A stretch of 15,973 nt of DNA from contig DAOPYE010000061.1 of the NCBI GenBank assembly GCA_035352715.1, forward strand, positions 1 to 15,973. Reading direction: 5' to 3'. Below are positions 1 through 7,326 of the stretch, piece after piece (the first letter of the stretch is position 1; each line of letters begins with the position of its first letter). The stretch comes from DAOPYE01 sp035352715 (GTDB lineage: Bacteria; Acidobacteriota; Holophagae; Holophagales; Holophagaceae). The translations under genes and the position numbers were made by a program. The notes beneath the pieces are model-generated. The model saw nothing but the letters and a program-made list of their open reading frames with translations. It made no database searches and had not been told where the DNA came from.

Positions 1-1
1 C

Positions 2-793
2 ATGAAGGTCGCTTGTTTCAGCGTTGCCGTGATGGATTATTTTCCGCAACAGGATAAGTATTTTGCCGGGGGCAATTCCCTCAACCAGACCATAAGGTTC
101 AAGCGGTTGGGTCATGAGAGCTGCTTTATTGGTGCGCTGGGGACCGATGCCGCTGGAGATCAGATTGAGGAATTATTGCGAAAACAGGAGGTTGATGTTT
201 CGCATTTGTACCGATTGGCCGGGCAAACCGCCTGCAACAAGCTCCTCAACGACGAAAAAGGTGAGCGAACGGGCATTGAAGGCGCATGGCAGGGCGGAGT
301 CTATGACACGTTCAGCATGAACGAATCCGATTGGGGATATATCGAATCATTCAATATCTGGGCGACTCACGCAAACGGGGCGAATTATGACCAAGCCCTG
401 AAGCGCAAAAAGGTCAATAATTATCTTGCTGTTGACTACCTGCATTTCGACACATACGAGCTCCTGGAACAAGGGCTGGATCGTGTTGATATCGCATATT
501 TCGGCGGTGTAAAAAGTCAATTATCCGATCTGGTCGATATATCAAAAAGATTCAATGGGATCATCGTATTGACCCTTGGGGCCGAAGGCAGCGTTGCCAT
601 AAAAAATGGAAACACCTATGCGCAAGACGCCTTGCCGATTAGCAAAGTCGTAGACACAACGGGTTGCGGAGATGCCTTCCAGGCCGGGTTCTCCTCTGAA
701 TATTACCTCTCCAAAAACATCCATAAGGCTCTTCTGGCGGGTGCCATCTCGGGACGAGAGGCTGCATCAAGCCATGGTGGCGTCCCATGGTGA
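2..793 (+). CDS. frlD: PfkB-family sugar kinase, fructoselysine 6-kinase-like
   Basis: This is a 263-residue ribokinase/PfkB-fold kinase, predicted to phosphorylate a sugar or sugar-amine in the cytoplasm. The sequence shows the N-terminal substrate-binding GGN (residues 23-25) and the C-terminal anion-hole and catalytic motif DTTGCGDAF (218-226), with Asp224 as the expected base. Cys222 replaces the usual Ala of GAGD. Length, the start region (MKVACFSVAVMDYFPQ) and the short aromatic C-terminus resemble E. coli FrlD as I recall it, which phosphorylates fructoselysine for the FrlB deglycase. No frlB-like gene is visible, but upstream sequence is outside the window. The start at position 2 fits family length, so the gene is probably complete although its SD site is not visible. 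Base composition is near 45-50% GC by eye, lower than the operon to the right. PfkB membership is secure. Fructoselysine specificity is inference, and another sugar kinase remains possible. Confidence 0.72.
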   Translation: MKVACFSVAVMDYFPQQDKYFAGGNSLNQTIRFKRLGHESCFIGALGTDAAGDQIEELLRKQEVDVSHLYRLAGQTACNKLLNDEKGERTGIEGAWQGGVYDTFSMNESDWGYIESFNIWATHANGANYDQALKRKKVNNYLAVDYLHFDTYELLEQGLDRVDIAYFGGVKSQLSDLVDISKRFNGIIVLTLGAEGSVAIKNGNTYAQDALPISKVVDTTGCGDAFQAGFSSEYYLSKNIHKALLAGAISGREAASSHGGVPW

Positions 794-905
794 GGAAAGA
801 CGATTTCCACCAACGGCTTCTGTCGCACGTTGTCCTGTTGTGCTGCGCGCGATGCAAGGCAAATCCTTCAACCTTCCAGGTCAAGCAAAGGCATAGGGTG
901 CGCCC
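794..905 (+). other. Intergenic gap with no recognised element
   Basis: The 112 bases between the kinase and the small exported protein contain no convincing hairpin terminator and no clear sigma-70 promoter. The two same-strand genes could be co-transcribed, or the second could have a promoter I cannot recognise. Confidence 0.4.
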
Positions 906-1319
906 ATGATGTTCCGCAACTCGATCATCCCTTCCCTGGCAATTATTGGCACGCTGTGCTGCACACCTATCGCGCGCACGGTGGTAACTCCACGTATCAA
1001 AGGCGTAACCAGCCATATCGTGTGCGAAAAATCGGGTGATGATTTCCTTGTCAAGTTTGCGCTCGCACCCGCTGAAGACGGCTCGAAATGCAGCATCCGG
1101 TTCCAGGATGCCCAGCCCAATGATTTCTCCATGGCCACCCAAAACGGCATGGTTTCGCTGAGCTGGAGAATGTCACTATCCGAGATCAAGGCCCATCGTA
1201 ATAATCCCTATTTATTCAATCTATCTGTGAATGACAAGAACTATCATGTAGGAATTGTTTTTGACACAACGCGAGATCTTGTCGTTCCGTGCATCGTCCA
1301 ATTGCTTATCCGCTTGTAG
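906..1319 (+). CDS. Small putative exported protein, unknown function
   Basis: The protein has 137 residues and I do not recognise its family. Its N-terminus looks like a Sec signal peptide: Arg4, then a hydrophobic stretch at about residues 7-19, then PIA-RT with possible cleavage after Ala23. The two cysteines at 18-19 are not in a good lipobox. The remaining chain is mixed polar and hydrophobic with alternating patterns (HIVCEKSGDDFLVKFAL, YHVGIVFDTT) suggesting a small beta-rich domain, with cysteines near 40 and 63 that could pair outside the cytoplasm. Two tandem ATGs lie at 906 and 909, and the SD is weak. The gene follows the kinase on the same strand and is followed directly by a strong hairpin terminator, which supports it being a real expressed gene. 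Its composition is AT-rich like the kinase and unlike the genes to the right. Confidence 0.6.
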   Translation: MMFRNSIIPSLAIIGTLCCTPIARTVVTPRIKGVTSHIVCEKSGDDFLVKFALAPAEDGSKCSIRFQDAQPNDFSMATQNGMVSLSWRMSLSEIKAHRNNPYLFNLSVNDKNYHVGIVFDTTRDLVVPCIVQLLIRL

Positions 1320-1330
1320 AAGGCCATGCA

Positions 1331-1358
1331 AAAACGGGGGCAGAAACGCCCCCGTTTT
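1331..1358. terminator. Bidirectional intrinsic terminator between convergent genes
   Basis: A perfect 11-bp inverted repeat (1331-1341 and 1348-1358) surrounds a 6-nt loop. The core is GC-rich, with A4 on the left flank and T4 on the right flank inside the stem, so it can act on both strands. It sits 11 bases after the exported-protein stop codon and 25 bases beyond the exuT-like stop codon, and would end both transcripts. Confidence 0.9.
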
Positions 1359-1383
1359 ACAGGTGGTAAAGCTGAAACGGTCT

Positions 1384-2658
1384 TCAGTTCGCCGCTTCCG
1401 CCGAGAGATCGATGGGCTTGATCTTCGGCACCAGCAGATGGAAGACGCCGAAGGCCACTAGGTAGGCGAACGCGCCGTAGGCGAACAGGGGCCAGTAGGT
1501 CCCGGTCTTCTGCAATACACGCCCGACGGCTTCCGAGAAGATGATCGAACCGACGCTGCCCGCCATGCCGCCGATGCCGGTGACAGACGCCACGGCGCGC
1601 TTGGGGAACATATCGCTGACCGTCGTGTAGAGATTGGCGCTCCAGCCCTGGTGGGCGGCGGCGGCCAGTCCGACCAGGGGAACGGCGAGCCACACGCTTT
1701 TCGCACGAACCGCGATCAGGATGGGGATCACTGCGCAGGCGCAGATGATCATGGCGATCTTGCGTCCACGATTGGCGGAAAGCCCCCGCGCCATGAGCCG
1801 CGAGGAGATCCACCCGCCGGCGATGCTGCCGCCGATGGCCATCACGTACACCGTGATCATGGGGATGCCCAGGTTCTTGAGATTGATGCCGTACTGCTTG
1901 TTGAGCCAGCCCGGCAGCCAGAAGAGATAGAACCACCACACGGGATCCGTCAGGGCTTTGCCCAGCATGAAGGCCCAGGTCTGGCGCCGTCTGATCAGGC
2001 TGGTCCAGGGCAGGGATTCCTCGCTGGTGCTGGTTTCGCCATCCTTGATGTGCTCGAGTTCCGCTTCATTGACCTGGGGGCTTTCCTCTGGTCGTCGGTA
2101 CAGGATCCACCAGAAGGGCAGCCAGAGCAGACCCAGGGCGCCGATCAACACGAAGGCTCCCCGCCACCCGACCGTGACAGCCAGGAAGGGGATGAGCGCA
2201 GGCGCCAGCACGGCGCCGAAATTGGAGCCGGAGTTGAAGAGCCCCGTGGCGGAGGCCCGCTCATGCTTGGGGAACCATTCGGCGATGGCCTTCACGGCCG
2301 CCGGAAAGTTGCCGGCTTCGCCCAGGCCCAGCAGGAAGCGCATGGCGGCGAATCCCATGACCGTGCCCACCAGCGCGTGGCCTGCGGCGGCAAGGCTCCA
2401 GGCCACCATGGCCAGGGCGTAGGCGATCTTGGTGCCCATGCGGTCGATCATCTGGCCGAAGCCCACCAGGCCGATAGCGTAGGCCGCCTGGAACGCGATG
2501 ATGATGCGGGCGTATTCGACCTCGGTCCAGCCGATATCGTGCTGAAGCTGGGGGGCCAGGAGCCCCAGGATCTGGCGATCCATGTAGTTGACGGTGGTGG
2601 CGGCAAACAGCAACGCGCAGATGGTCCAGCGGAAGGAGGTCATGCCGCGGGTTTTCAT
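1384..2658 (-). CDS. exuT: MFS hexuronate transporter, ExuT-like (ACS family)
   Basis: The protein has 424 residues with the hydrophobic pattern of a 12-helix major facilitator. Family marks include NYMDRQ at residues 24-29 in the first helix, the loop motif FGQMIDRMGTKI, and the strongly conserved GLGEAGNFPAAVKAIAEWFP followed by ERASATGLFNSGSNFGA, all typical of the anion:cation symporter branch that includes ExuT and GudP/galactonate carriers. It is predicted to import hexuronates by H+ symport through the inner membrane. The ATG overlaps the eda stop codon as ATGA (2655-2658), which implies translational coupling. A second in-frame Met at residue 6 is an alternative start. As last gene of the uronate operon, uptake of glucuronate is the most likely job. 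Galacturonate or mannonate transport cannot be excluded. Confidence 0.88.
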   Translation of the reverse strand: MKTRGMTSFRWTICALLFAATTVNYMDRQILGLLAPQLQHDIGWTEVEYARIIIAFQAAYAIGLVGFGQMIDRMGTKIAYALAMVAWSLAAAGHALVGTVMGFAAMRFLLGLGEAGNFPAAVKAIAEWFPKHERASATGLFNSGSNFGAVLAPALIPFLAVTVGWRGAFVLIGALGLLWLPFWWILYRRPEESPQVNEAELEHIKDGETSTSEESLPWTSLIRRRQTWAFMLGKALTDPVWWFYLFWLPGWLNKQYGINLKNLGIPMITVYVMAIGGSIAGGWISSRLMARGLSANRGRKIAMIICACAVIPILIAVRAKSVWLAVPLVGLAAAAHQGWSANLYTTVSDMFPKRAVASVTGIGGMAGSVGSIIFSEAVGRVLQKTGTYWPLFAYGAFAYLVAFGVFHLLVPKIKPIDLSAEAAN

Positions 2659-3320
2659 GCGATCCCCGTGTCGTGGGCGCGAACCAGATCCAGCGCTTCA
2701 CGGGTCAGACGCTCCACCTCGACCCAGTTCTCGGTCTGGAGCAGCTTCTTCTCGACAAACCAGGTGCCGCCCACCGCGATGACTTCCGGGACATCCAGCC
2801 AGGAAGTCAGGTTGCCCTGGCTGACGCCGCCTGTGGGCATGAAGCGAATACCGGTGTGCCCGTAGGCGGCAGACATGCCCTTCAGCATGGGCACGCCGCC
2901 CGCCGCCTGGGCCGGGAAGAACTTCAGAACCTTGCAGCCCAGCTCCATGGCCGCTTCCAGCTCTGTAGGCGTCGCGATGCCGGGGACAAAGGGCATGCCG
3001 ATCTTCTGCGCGTGTGCCACGACGCGGGGGCTGAAGCCGGGAGCGACGCCGAAAGCCGATCCGGCCTGCTGGGCGCGATCCACCTGCTCAGGGGTGAGCA
3101 AGGTGCCCGCACCCACCAGCATTTCGGGGAAGCGCTGGGCGATGGCGCGGATGGAGGCCTCTGCCGCAGCGGTGCGGAAGGTGACTTCGATGACATTCAG
3201 GCCTGCGCGCAGCAGGGCTTCTGCGAGACCCAGCGCCGGACCGGGATCCGGCAGGACCACCACGGGCACGAGGCGATTCTGTTGGAGACGCGTGGTGACG
3301 GTTTCAAGTGAACAAGACAT
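2655..3320 (-). CDS. eda: KDPG/KHG aldolase
   Basis: The protein is 221 residues long and belongs to the class I 2-keto-3-deoxy-6-phosphogluconate aldolases, which cleave KDPG to pyruvate and glyceraldehyde-3-phosphate in the cytoplasm. The key catalytic residues fall at the same numbers as I recall for the E. coli enzyme: Glu45 in IEVTFRT and the Schiff-base Lys133 in VLKFFPA. The phosphate-binding MPTGGV segment and the AGTLLT motif (71-76) are also present. The start is an ATG with GGAG five bases upstream, 23 bases after the SDR gene. It is the last chemical step of the pathway encoded by this operon, consuming the product of KdgK. The identification is firm. Confidence 0.95.
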   Translation of the reverse strand: MSCSLETVTTRLQQNRLVPVVVLPDPGPALGLAEALLRAGLNVIEVTFRTAAAEASIRAIAQRFPEMLVGAGTLLTPEQVDRAQQAGSAFGVAPGFSPRVVAHAQKIGMPFVPGIATPTELEAAMELGCKVLKFFPAQAAGGVPMLKGMSAAYGHTGIRFMPTGGVSQGNLTSWLDVPEVIAVGGTWFVEKKLLQTENWVEVERLTREALDLVRAHDTGIA

Positions 3321-3343
3321 GGAGACTCCAGGACCAGGATTGG

Positions 3344-4168
3344 CTACACACCGGAATAGGCGAGGAAGCCGCCATCCACGGGGATGATGACGCCGGTGAC
3401 GAAGGAAGCCTCGTCAGAACATAGATACGTCAGGGCGCCGCAGAGATCCTTGGCTTCGCCAAAGCGCCGCATGGGGGTCTTGGCCAGCACCTTGTGGCCC
3501 CGGGGGGTCAGGGTCTTGCCATCCGCTTCGAGCATGAGGAAGCGGTTCTGTTCGGTCAGGAAAAAGCCCGGCGCGATGGCGTTGACGCGGATGCCCATGG
3601 GGGCGAGGTGCGTGGCGAGCCAGCGCGTGAAATTGTCCACTGCGGCCTTGGCGGCGGCGTAGGCGGCCACCTTGGTCATGGGCTGGGTGGCGGCCATGGA
3701 GCTGATATTGATGACGCTGCCGCCTTCCTTCAGCATGGCCTCGCAGAAGACCTGCGCGGGCAGCAGCGAACCGATGAAGTTCAGGCGGTTCACAAACTCG
3801 AACCCCGAAAGATCCAGCCCAAAGAATGTTTGATCCATGGGCGTCTCGGGGGTCATCTGCTCCGCGGAGCAGGTGCCCTTGGGATGATTGCCGCCCGCGC
3901 CGTTGACCAGGATGTCGATGCGGCCCCACTGCTTCAGGATCTGTTCGCGGGCCGCTTCCAGGCTGGCGCGGTCCAGCACATCCACGGCGCACACCAGGGT
4001 CTGATTCAGCCCTTTCTCCGCGAATTGCTTCTGCAGTTCGAGGGCAGCATCCTCGCGGCGATCCAGGAGGGCCACCTTGGCGCCTGCCAGCAGCAGGGAT
4101 TCGCACATGGTGGAACACAGCACGCCAGGCGCGCCGGTAACAATGGCCACTTTTCCGTGCAATCTCAT
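3344..4168 (-). CDS. uxuB: SDR-family oxidoreductase in the D-mannonate/fructuronate reductase role
   Basis: The protein has 274 residues with a short-chain dehydrogenase fold. An N-terminal Rossmann strand (KVAIVTG) leads into the nucleotide loop TGAPGVLCS (11-19), then DV at 63-64, NGAGG (89-93), catalytic Ser in NISSM (154-158), YxxxK as Tyr170 and Lys174, and a C-terminal VDGGF. The loop has Cys18 where most SDRs have the last Gly of TGxxxGxG. The classical UxuB of E. coli is a long-chain polyol dehydrogenase, so this is a non-homologous replacement of the kind I recall in some Gram-positive uronate operons. It is placed between uxuA and eda and is predicted to interconvert fructuronate and mannonate with NAD(P)H. 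The ATG at 4168 follows a perfect AGGAGG (4172-4177) 14 bases after uxuA. The open frame extends further upstream into uxuA, but that extension is not used. The exact substrate is inferred from context. Confidence 0.82.
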   Translation of the reverse strand: MRLHGKVAIVTGAPGVLCSTMCESLLLAGAKVALLDRREDAALELQKQFAEKGLNQTLVCAVDVLDRASLEAAREQILKQWGRIDILVNGAGGNHPKGTCSAEQMTPETPMDQTFFGLDLSGFEFVNRLNFIGSLLPAQVFCEAMLKEGGSVINISSMAATQPMTKVAAYAAAKAAVDNFTRWLATHLAPMGIRVNAIAPGFFLTEQNRFLMLEADGKTLTPRGHKVLAKTPMRRFGEAKDLCGALTYLCSDEASFVTGVIIPVDGGFLAYSGV

Positions 4169-4171
4169 GAT

Positions 4172-4177
4172 TCCTCC
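4172..4177 (-). promoter_or_regulatory. Strong ribosome binding site fixing the SDR start
   Basis: On the minus strand this reads AGGAGG, three bases before the ATG at 4168. It lies between the uxuA stop codon and the SDR gene and decides against the longer open frame that reads back through uxuA to 4561. Confidence 0.85.
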
Positions 4178-4182
4178 TTGCC

Positions 4183-5370
4183 TCAACGGCGGTTCAGTGT
4201 TTGTTTGAGGCCCAGTTCCAGGCCGCGCAGTTCGGCCAATCCCATCAGGCGACCCACGTACGAGTAGCCGGAATAGCAGCCACGGTTGCGATCGCAGTCC
4301 ACCAGCTTTCCGTGATCCGGTCGCACGGGGATTAGGGCGTCCGTTCGGCCAATGGCCTTTCGGCGGGCTTCTTCGCGGATGAGCGCGGTCATCGCGCGGA
4401 CCATGTCGATCCGGCCGTTCAGGTGCGTGGATTCGTTGAAGCGGATTCCTTCTTCCGTGAACGCGACGTTGCGGAAGTGGACGAAGTGGACGCGATTCGC
4501 AAAGCGCTCCAGCATCTCCGCCGGGTCGTTGTCCAGGCGTCCGCCAAAGGAGCCGGTGCACAGCGTCAGGCCACAGTTCTCGGAAGGCACTTCGCGGAAG
4601 AGCTGCTCCACGTCGGCGGAGGTGCTCAGGATGCGGGGCAGGCCGAAAATGGTGCGCGGCGGATCGTCGGGATGGATGGCCATGCGAACGCCCAGCTCAT
4701 CGCAGATGGGCATGATCTCGTTCAGGAATCCGTAGAGGTTGGCGCGCAGGGTGGCCTCGTCGATGTGCTCGTAGCGGCGCAGTTCTGCGGAAAAATCCTC
4801 GATGGTGAAATCGTCGACGGTTCCCGGCAGGCCCATCAGGATCGTGTCGGACAACTGCTTGCGCTGGGCCTCGTCCATGGCTTCAAAGCGGGCGCGGGCG
4901 CGCTGAACCACTTCGGCAGGATGGTCGGCCTCGGCGCCGGGACGCTTCAGGATAAACAGATCGAAGGCGGCCACGCCGATGCCGTCGTATTCCAGCACGC
5001 GGCTGCCATCGGCCAGCTCCATCTCCACCGAGGTGCGCGTCCAGTCGAGGACGGGCATGAAGTTGTAGCAGATGATCTTGAGGCCGGCTTCGCCCAGATT
5101 GCGCAGGCTCTGCTTGTAGATCTCCATCAGCGAGCGCCAGTCGCCGCTGCGGGTCTTGATGTCTTCGTGGATGGGCAGGCTTTCGACCACCGTCCAGCGC
5201 ATACCAGCGGCTTCGACCTCCTGGATGCGTTTCTTGATCTCTTCCGGCGTCCAAAGCTGGCCGCACTTCACATGATGAAGGGCCGTCACGATGTCCGTGA
5301 CGCCGGCCTGCCGGATTTCACGAAGGCTGATGGGATCATTGGGGCCAAACCATCTCCAGCTCTGCAGCAT
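4183..5370 (-). CDS. uxuA: D-mannonate dehydratase
   Basis: The protein has 395 residues, the usual length for UxuA, which dehydrates D-mannonate to 2-keto-3-deoxygluconate with a divalent metal (Fe2+/Mn2+) in a TIM barrel of the xylose-isomerase-like group. Family motifs are clear: TALHH (29-33), ESLPIHEDIK (63-72), YNFMPVLDWTRT (102-113), HPDDPP (233-238), LCTGSFGGR (270-278), HFRN (298-301) and RPDHGK (350-355), with His and Cys residues typical of the metal site. The ATG has AAGGAG five bases upstream. A 52-base gap separates it from kdgK upstream and 14 bases from the SDR gene downstream, so the genes are very probably co-transcribed. The identification is firm. Confidence 0.95.
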   Translation of the reverse strand: MLQSWRWFGPNDPISLREIRQAGVTDIVTALHHVKCGQLWTPEEIKKRIQEVEAAGMRWTVVESLPIHEDIKTRSGDWRSLMEIYKQSLRNLGEAGLKIICYNFMPVLDWTRTSVEMELADGSRVLEYDGIGVAAFDLFILKRPGAEADHPAEVVQRARARFEAMDEAQRKQLSDTILMGLPGTVDDFTIEDFSAELRRYEHIDEATLRANLYGFLNEIMPICDELGVRMAIHPDDPPRTIFGLPRILSTSADVEQLFREVPSENCGLTLCTGSFGGRLDNDPAEMLERFANRVHFVHFRNVAFTEEGIRFNESTHLNGRIDMVRAMTALIREEARRKAIGRTDALIPVRPDHGKLVDCDRNRGCYSGYSYVGRLMGLAELRGLELGLKQTLNRR

Positions 5371-5422
5371 GGATGCTCCTTATGGATCAGAGATTGGATT
5401 GTTGACAGCGAATGTCGATAAC
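5371..5422 (-). other. 52-base gap between kdgK and uxuA, more AT-rich than flanks
   Basis: This is the longest gap in the operon. It holds the uxuA ribosome binding site (AAGGAG) and a weak GACA/TGTC inverted repeat. A TCGACA hexamer resembles a -35 box, but no acceptable -10 follows at normal spacing, so an internal promoter is not supported. Confidence 0.4.
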
Positions 5423-6517
5423 TCAGCGCTGCACGCGCGCGCCGCCGCCCTTCACCAGGGCTTCCACCTCCTTGAGGCTGGCCATGGACGTGTCTCCGGG
5501 CGTGGTCATGGCCAGCGCTCCGTGGGCCGCACCATATTCGACGGCCGCCTGGGGACCCTGTCCGGATAGGAATCCATAGACCAGACCTGACACGAAGGAG
5601 TCGCCGCCGCCGACGCGATCCATGATCTCCAGGCGATCGCGCTGGGCGGCCTGATGGAAGGCGCCATCGGACCAGAGCACCGCGCCCCAATCGTTGATGG
5701 AGGCGGAATGGACCTCGCGCAGGGTGGTGGCCACGACCTGGAAGTTGGGGAAGGCCTTCACGACGTTCTCGATCATGGACTTGAAGGCGCTGGGATCCAG
5801 GCCCGTGCGGTTCTTGTTCAGGCCGGAAACCTCGAAGCCGAGGGCTTCCGTGAAATCCTCTTCGTTGCCGATCATGACGTCGACGTACTGCGCGATCTCG
5901 CGATTGACGGCCTGGGCCCGCTGGGTTCCGCCGTGGGTCTTCCATAGGCTGGGGCGGAAGTTCAGGTCATAGCTGACGATGGTGCCGTGCTTCTGGGCGG
6001 CCTTCATGGCCGCGATGGCCAGCTCGGGTGTCTTTTCGCCAAGGGCGGCGAAGATGCCGCCGCAGTGGAACCAGCGAACGCCCTGGCGGCCAAAGATGTC
6101 TTCCCAGTCAAACGCATCGGGGCCCAGCTGGCTGATGGCCGTATGTCCCCGGTCGCTGCATCCGACGGCGCCGCGGGCGCCGAAGCCCCGCTCGGTGAAG
6201 TTCAGGCCGTTGCGGGCCGCGCGGCCGATGCCATCGAAGGCCTCCCAGCGGATCAGCGAGGTCTCCACGCCGCCCTGAAGGATCAGGTCTTCCAGCAACC
6301 GTCCCACCGGGTTGTCCACGAACGCCGTGGCGATGGCCGCCCGCTGGCCAAAGCAGCGGCGCAGGCCGCGCGCCACGTTGTATTCGCCGCCGCCTTCCCA
6401 GGCCTGGAAATGGCGGGTCGTGTGGATGCGCCCTTCGCTGGGATCCAGGCGGAGCATGACTTCGCCCAGGGAGAGAATGTCCCATCGGCAGGTGTTGGCG
6501 GGTTTGATCGTCATCAT
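5423..6517 (-). CDS. kdgK: 2-keto-3-deoxygluconate kinase, PfkB family
   Basis: The protein has 364 residues with a ribokinase fold. It is predicted to phosphorylate 2-keto-3-deoxygluconate to KDPG using ATP in the cytoplasm. Visible motifs are the N-terminal GGGEYNVARGL (42-52), YDLNFRPSLW (183-192), which is typical of KDG kinases, the GNEEDF segment (217-222), and the C-terminal anion hole DRVGGGDSF (300-308) with Asp306 as catalytic base. The second Gly of GGGD replaces the common Ala. Tandem ATGs occur at 6517 and 6514, and GGGAAG lies 4-5 bases before the first and 7-8 before the second, so the second may be the true start. It begins 24 bases after the regulator and directly precedes uxuA, whose product it consumes. 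Confidence in function is high because of motif and context together. Confidence 0.92.
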   Translation of the reverse strand: MMTIKPANTCRWDILSLGEVMLRLDPSEGRIHTTRHFQAWEGGGEYNVARGLRRCFGQRAAIATAFVDNPVGRLLEDLILQGGVETSLIRWEAFDGIGRAARNGLNFTERGFGARGAVGCSDRGHTAISQLGPDAFDWEDIFGRQGVRWFHCGGIFAALGEKTPELAIAAMKAAQKHGTIVSYDLNFRPSLWKTHGGTQRAQAVNREIAQYVDVMIGNEEDFTEALGFEVSGLNKNRTGLDPSAFKSMIENVVKAFPNFQVVATTLREVHSASINDWGAVLWSDGAFHQAAQRDRLEIMDRVGGGDSFVSGLVYGFLSGQGPQAAVEYGAAHGALAMTTPGDTSMASLKEVEALVKGGGARVQR

Positions 6518-6541
6518 GGTGCTTCCCGTGAAAAAGGAGGG

Positions 6542-7249
6542 TCAGGAGCGGGTGTTGAGGGCGCGCCAACTGCGGGCGAACTCTTTCTGAATGCGGTCGA
6601 TGTGGTCGCGCATGGCCTTGCGGGCCGCGCGGGGAGAGCGCTCCACGATGGCGAGAAAGATCTTCCGGTGATCTTCCATCAGCACATGGCGTAGCTCGGA
6701 GGTGTGGAAATGGGCGTCCATCTGCGACCAGGCCTCGCCCCGTCCCTGATCCCACAGCAGGGACACGACCTGGGACATGGCGCTGTTGCCGGTCGCTTCC
6801 GCCAGCAGGAAATGGAAGGCGCGGTCGGCAAGATCGTTGGCGGCGCGGTCATCCAGGGTGCGAGCCAACTCGTTCAGGGATTCATGCAGGCGATCGATAT
6901 CGGCGGGCTTGGCGGATTCCGCGGCCGCGGCGGCAACTTCGCCCTCGAATACGTGGCGGGCCCGCAGCAGCTCGAAGGGCCCCGGACCCGTTTCGTGGAT
7001 CGGCATCGCCTGGGCGGCGGGCTTGACGTAGATGCCGGACCCGCCGCGCACTTCGACGCGGTTGCCGATTTCCAGCGCGATGATCGCTTCGCGGATGGTG
7101 GCGCGACTCACCTCAAGACGCTCGGCCAGCGTGCGTTCCGACGGAAGGCTCTGGCCCGCTTTGAACTCGCCGTTCTGGATCAACTCCAGGATGCGCTCGG
7201 CCACCTGCTGGTAGAGCCGTGTGGGGTTGGGCGAAGAAGGTGTCTGCAA
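6542..7249 (-). CDS. GntR-family (FadR/FCD subfamily) transcriptional regulator of uronate genes
   Basis: With the start chosen here the protein has 235 residues. Residues 10-77 form the winged helix-turn-helix (RLYQQVAERI, GQSLPSERTLAERLEVSRATIREAI, then the wing GNRVEVRGGSGIYV). Residues about 92-220 form an FCD ligand-binding domain with DRAFHFLLAEATGN (142-155), His194 and His216 as likely metal ligands. The role is repressor of hexuronate catabolism, analogous to UxuR/ExuR, with a uronate pathway intermediate as probable inducer. The open frame reaches back to a GTG at 7336, but that lies inside the predicted promoter and reads through an operator. The TTG at 7249 has GGAAG five bases upstream and yields the normal short N-terminus, so I chose it. 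An alternative TTG at 7303 lacks a well-spaced SD. First gene of the operon, with operators at its own promoter, so probably autoregulated. Confidence 0.88.
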   Translation of the reverse strand: MQTPSSPNPTRLYQQVAERILELIQNGEFKAGQSLPSERTLAERLEVSRATIREAIIALEIGNRVEVRGGSGIYVKPAAQAMPIHETGPGPFELLRARHVFEGEVAAAAAESAKPADIDRLHESLNELARTLDDRAANDLADRAFHFLLAEATGNSAMSQVVSLLWDQGRGEAWSQMDAHFHTSELRHVLMEDHRKIFLAIVERSPRAARKAMRDHIDRIQKEFARSWRALNTRS

Positions 7250-7302
7250 GGGAGCTTCCGGGGCAGGGCAGGGCTCAAGACGATTGGCCTGACGCTGGGT
7301 CA

Positions 7303-7319
7303 AATTGGTCAGACCAGTT
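7303..7319. promoter_or_regulatory. Near-perfect FadR/UxuR-type operator
   Basis: The plus strand reads AATTGGTCAGACCAGTT, an inverted repeat of AATTGGT and ACCAGTT around CAG with one mismatch between arms. The TGGT-N3-ACCA core is the established form for FadR-subfamily GntR operators. It starts right at the predicted transcription start on the minus strand, so binding should block promoter clearance. Confidence 0.8.
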
Positions 7320-7326
7320 CCCCCAG

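Noticed and set aside
1651..2865. A 404-codon open frame on the plus strand opposite the exuT-like gene and eda
   Set aside because: It is rich in Gly, His, Gln and Asp with no domain, and lies antisense to two firmly identified genes. Such frames are expected opposite high-GC coding sequence.
4169..4561. N-terminal extension of the SDR enzyme to about 405 residues
   Set aside because: The extra part overlaps the uxuA coding sequence in another frame and lacks any family similarity, while a perfect AGGAGG precedes the ATG at 4168 where the Rossmann fold begins.
4423..5421. A 332-codon open frame on the plus strand opposite uxuA
   Set aside because: It is the antisense shadow of a clear mannonate dehydratase, of biased composition, with no ribosome binding site or recognisable motif.
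5371..5422. Internal promoter between kdgK and uxuA
   Set aside because: A TCGACA hexamer is present on the minus strand, but the sequences 15-18 bases later do not resemble a -10 box.
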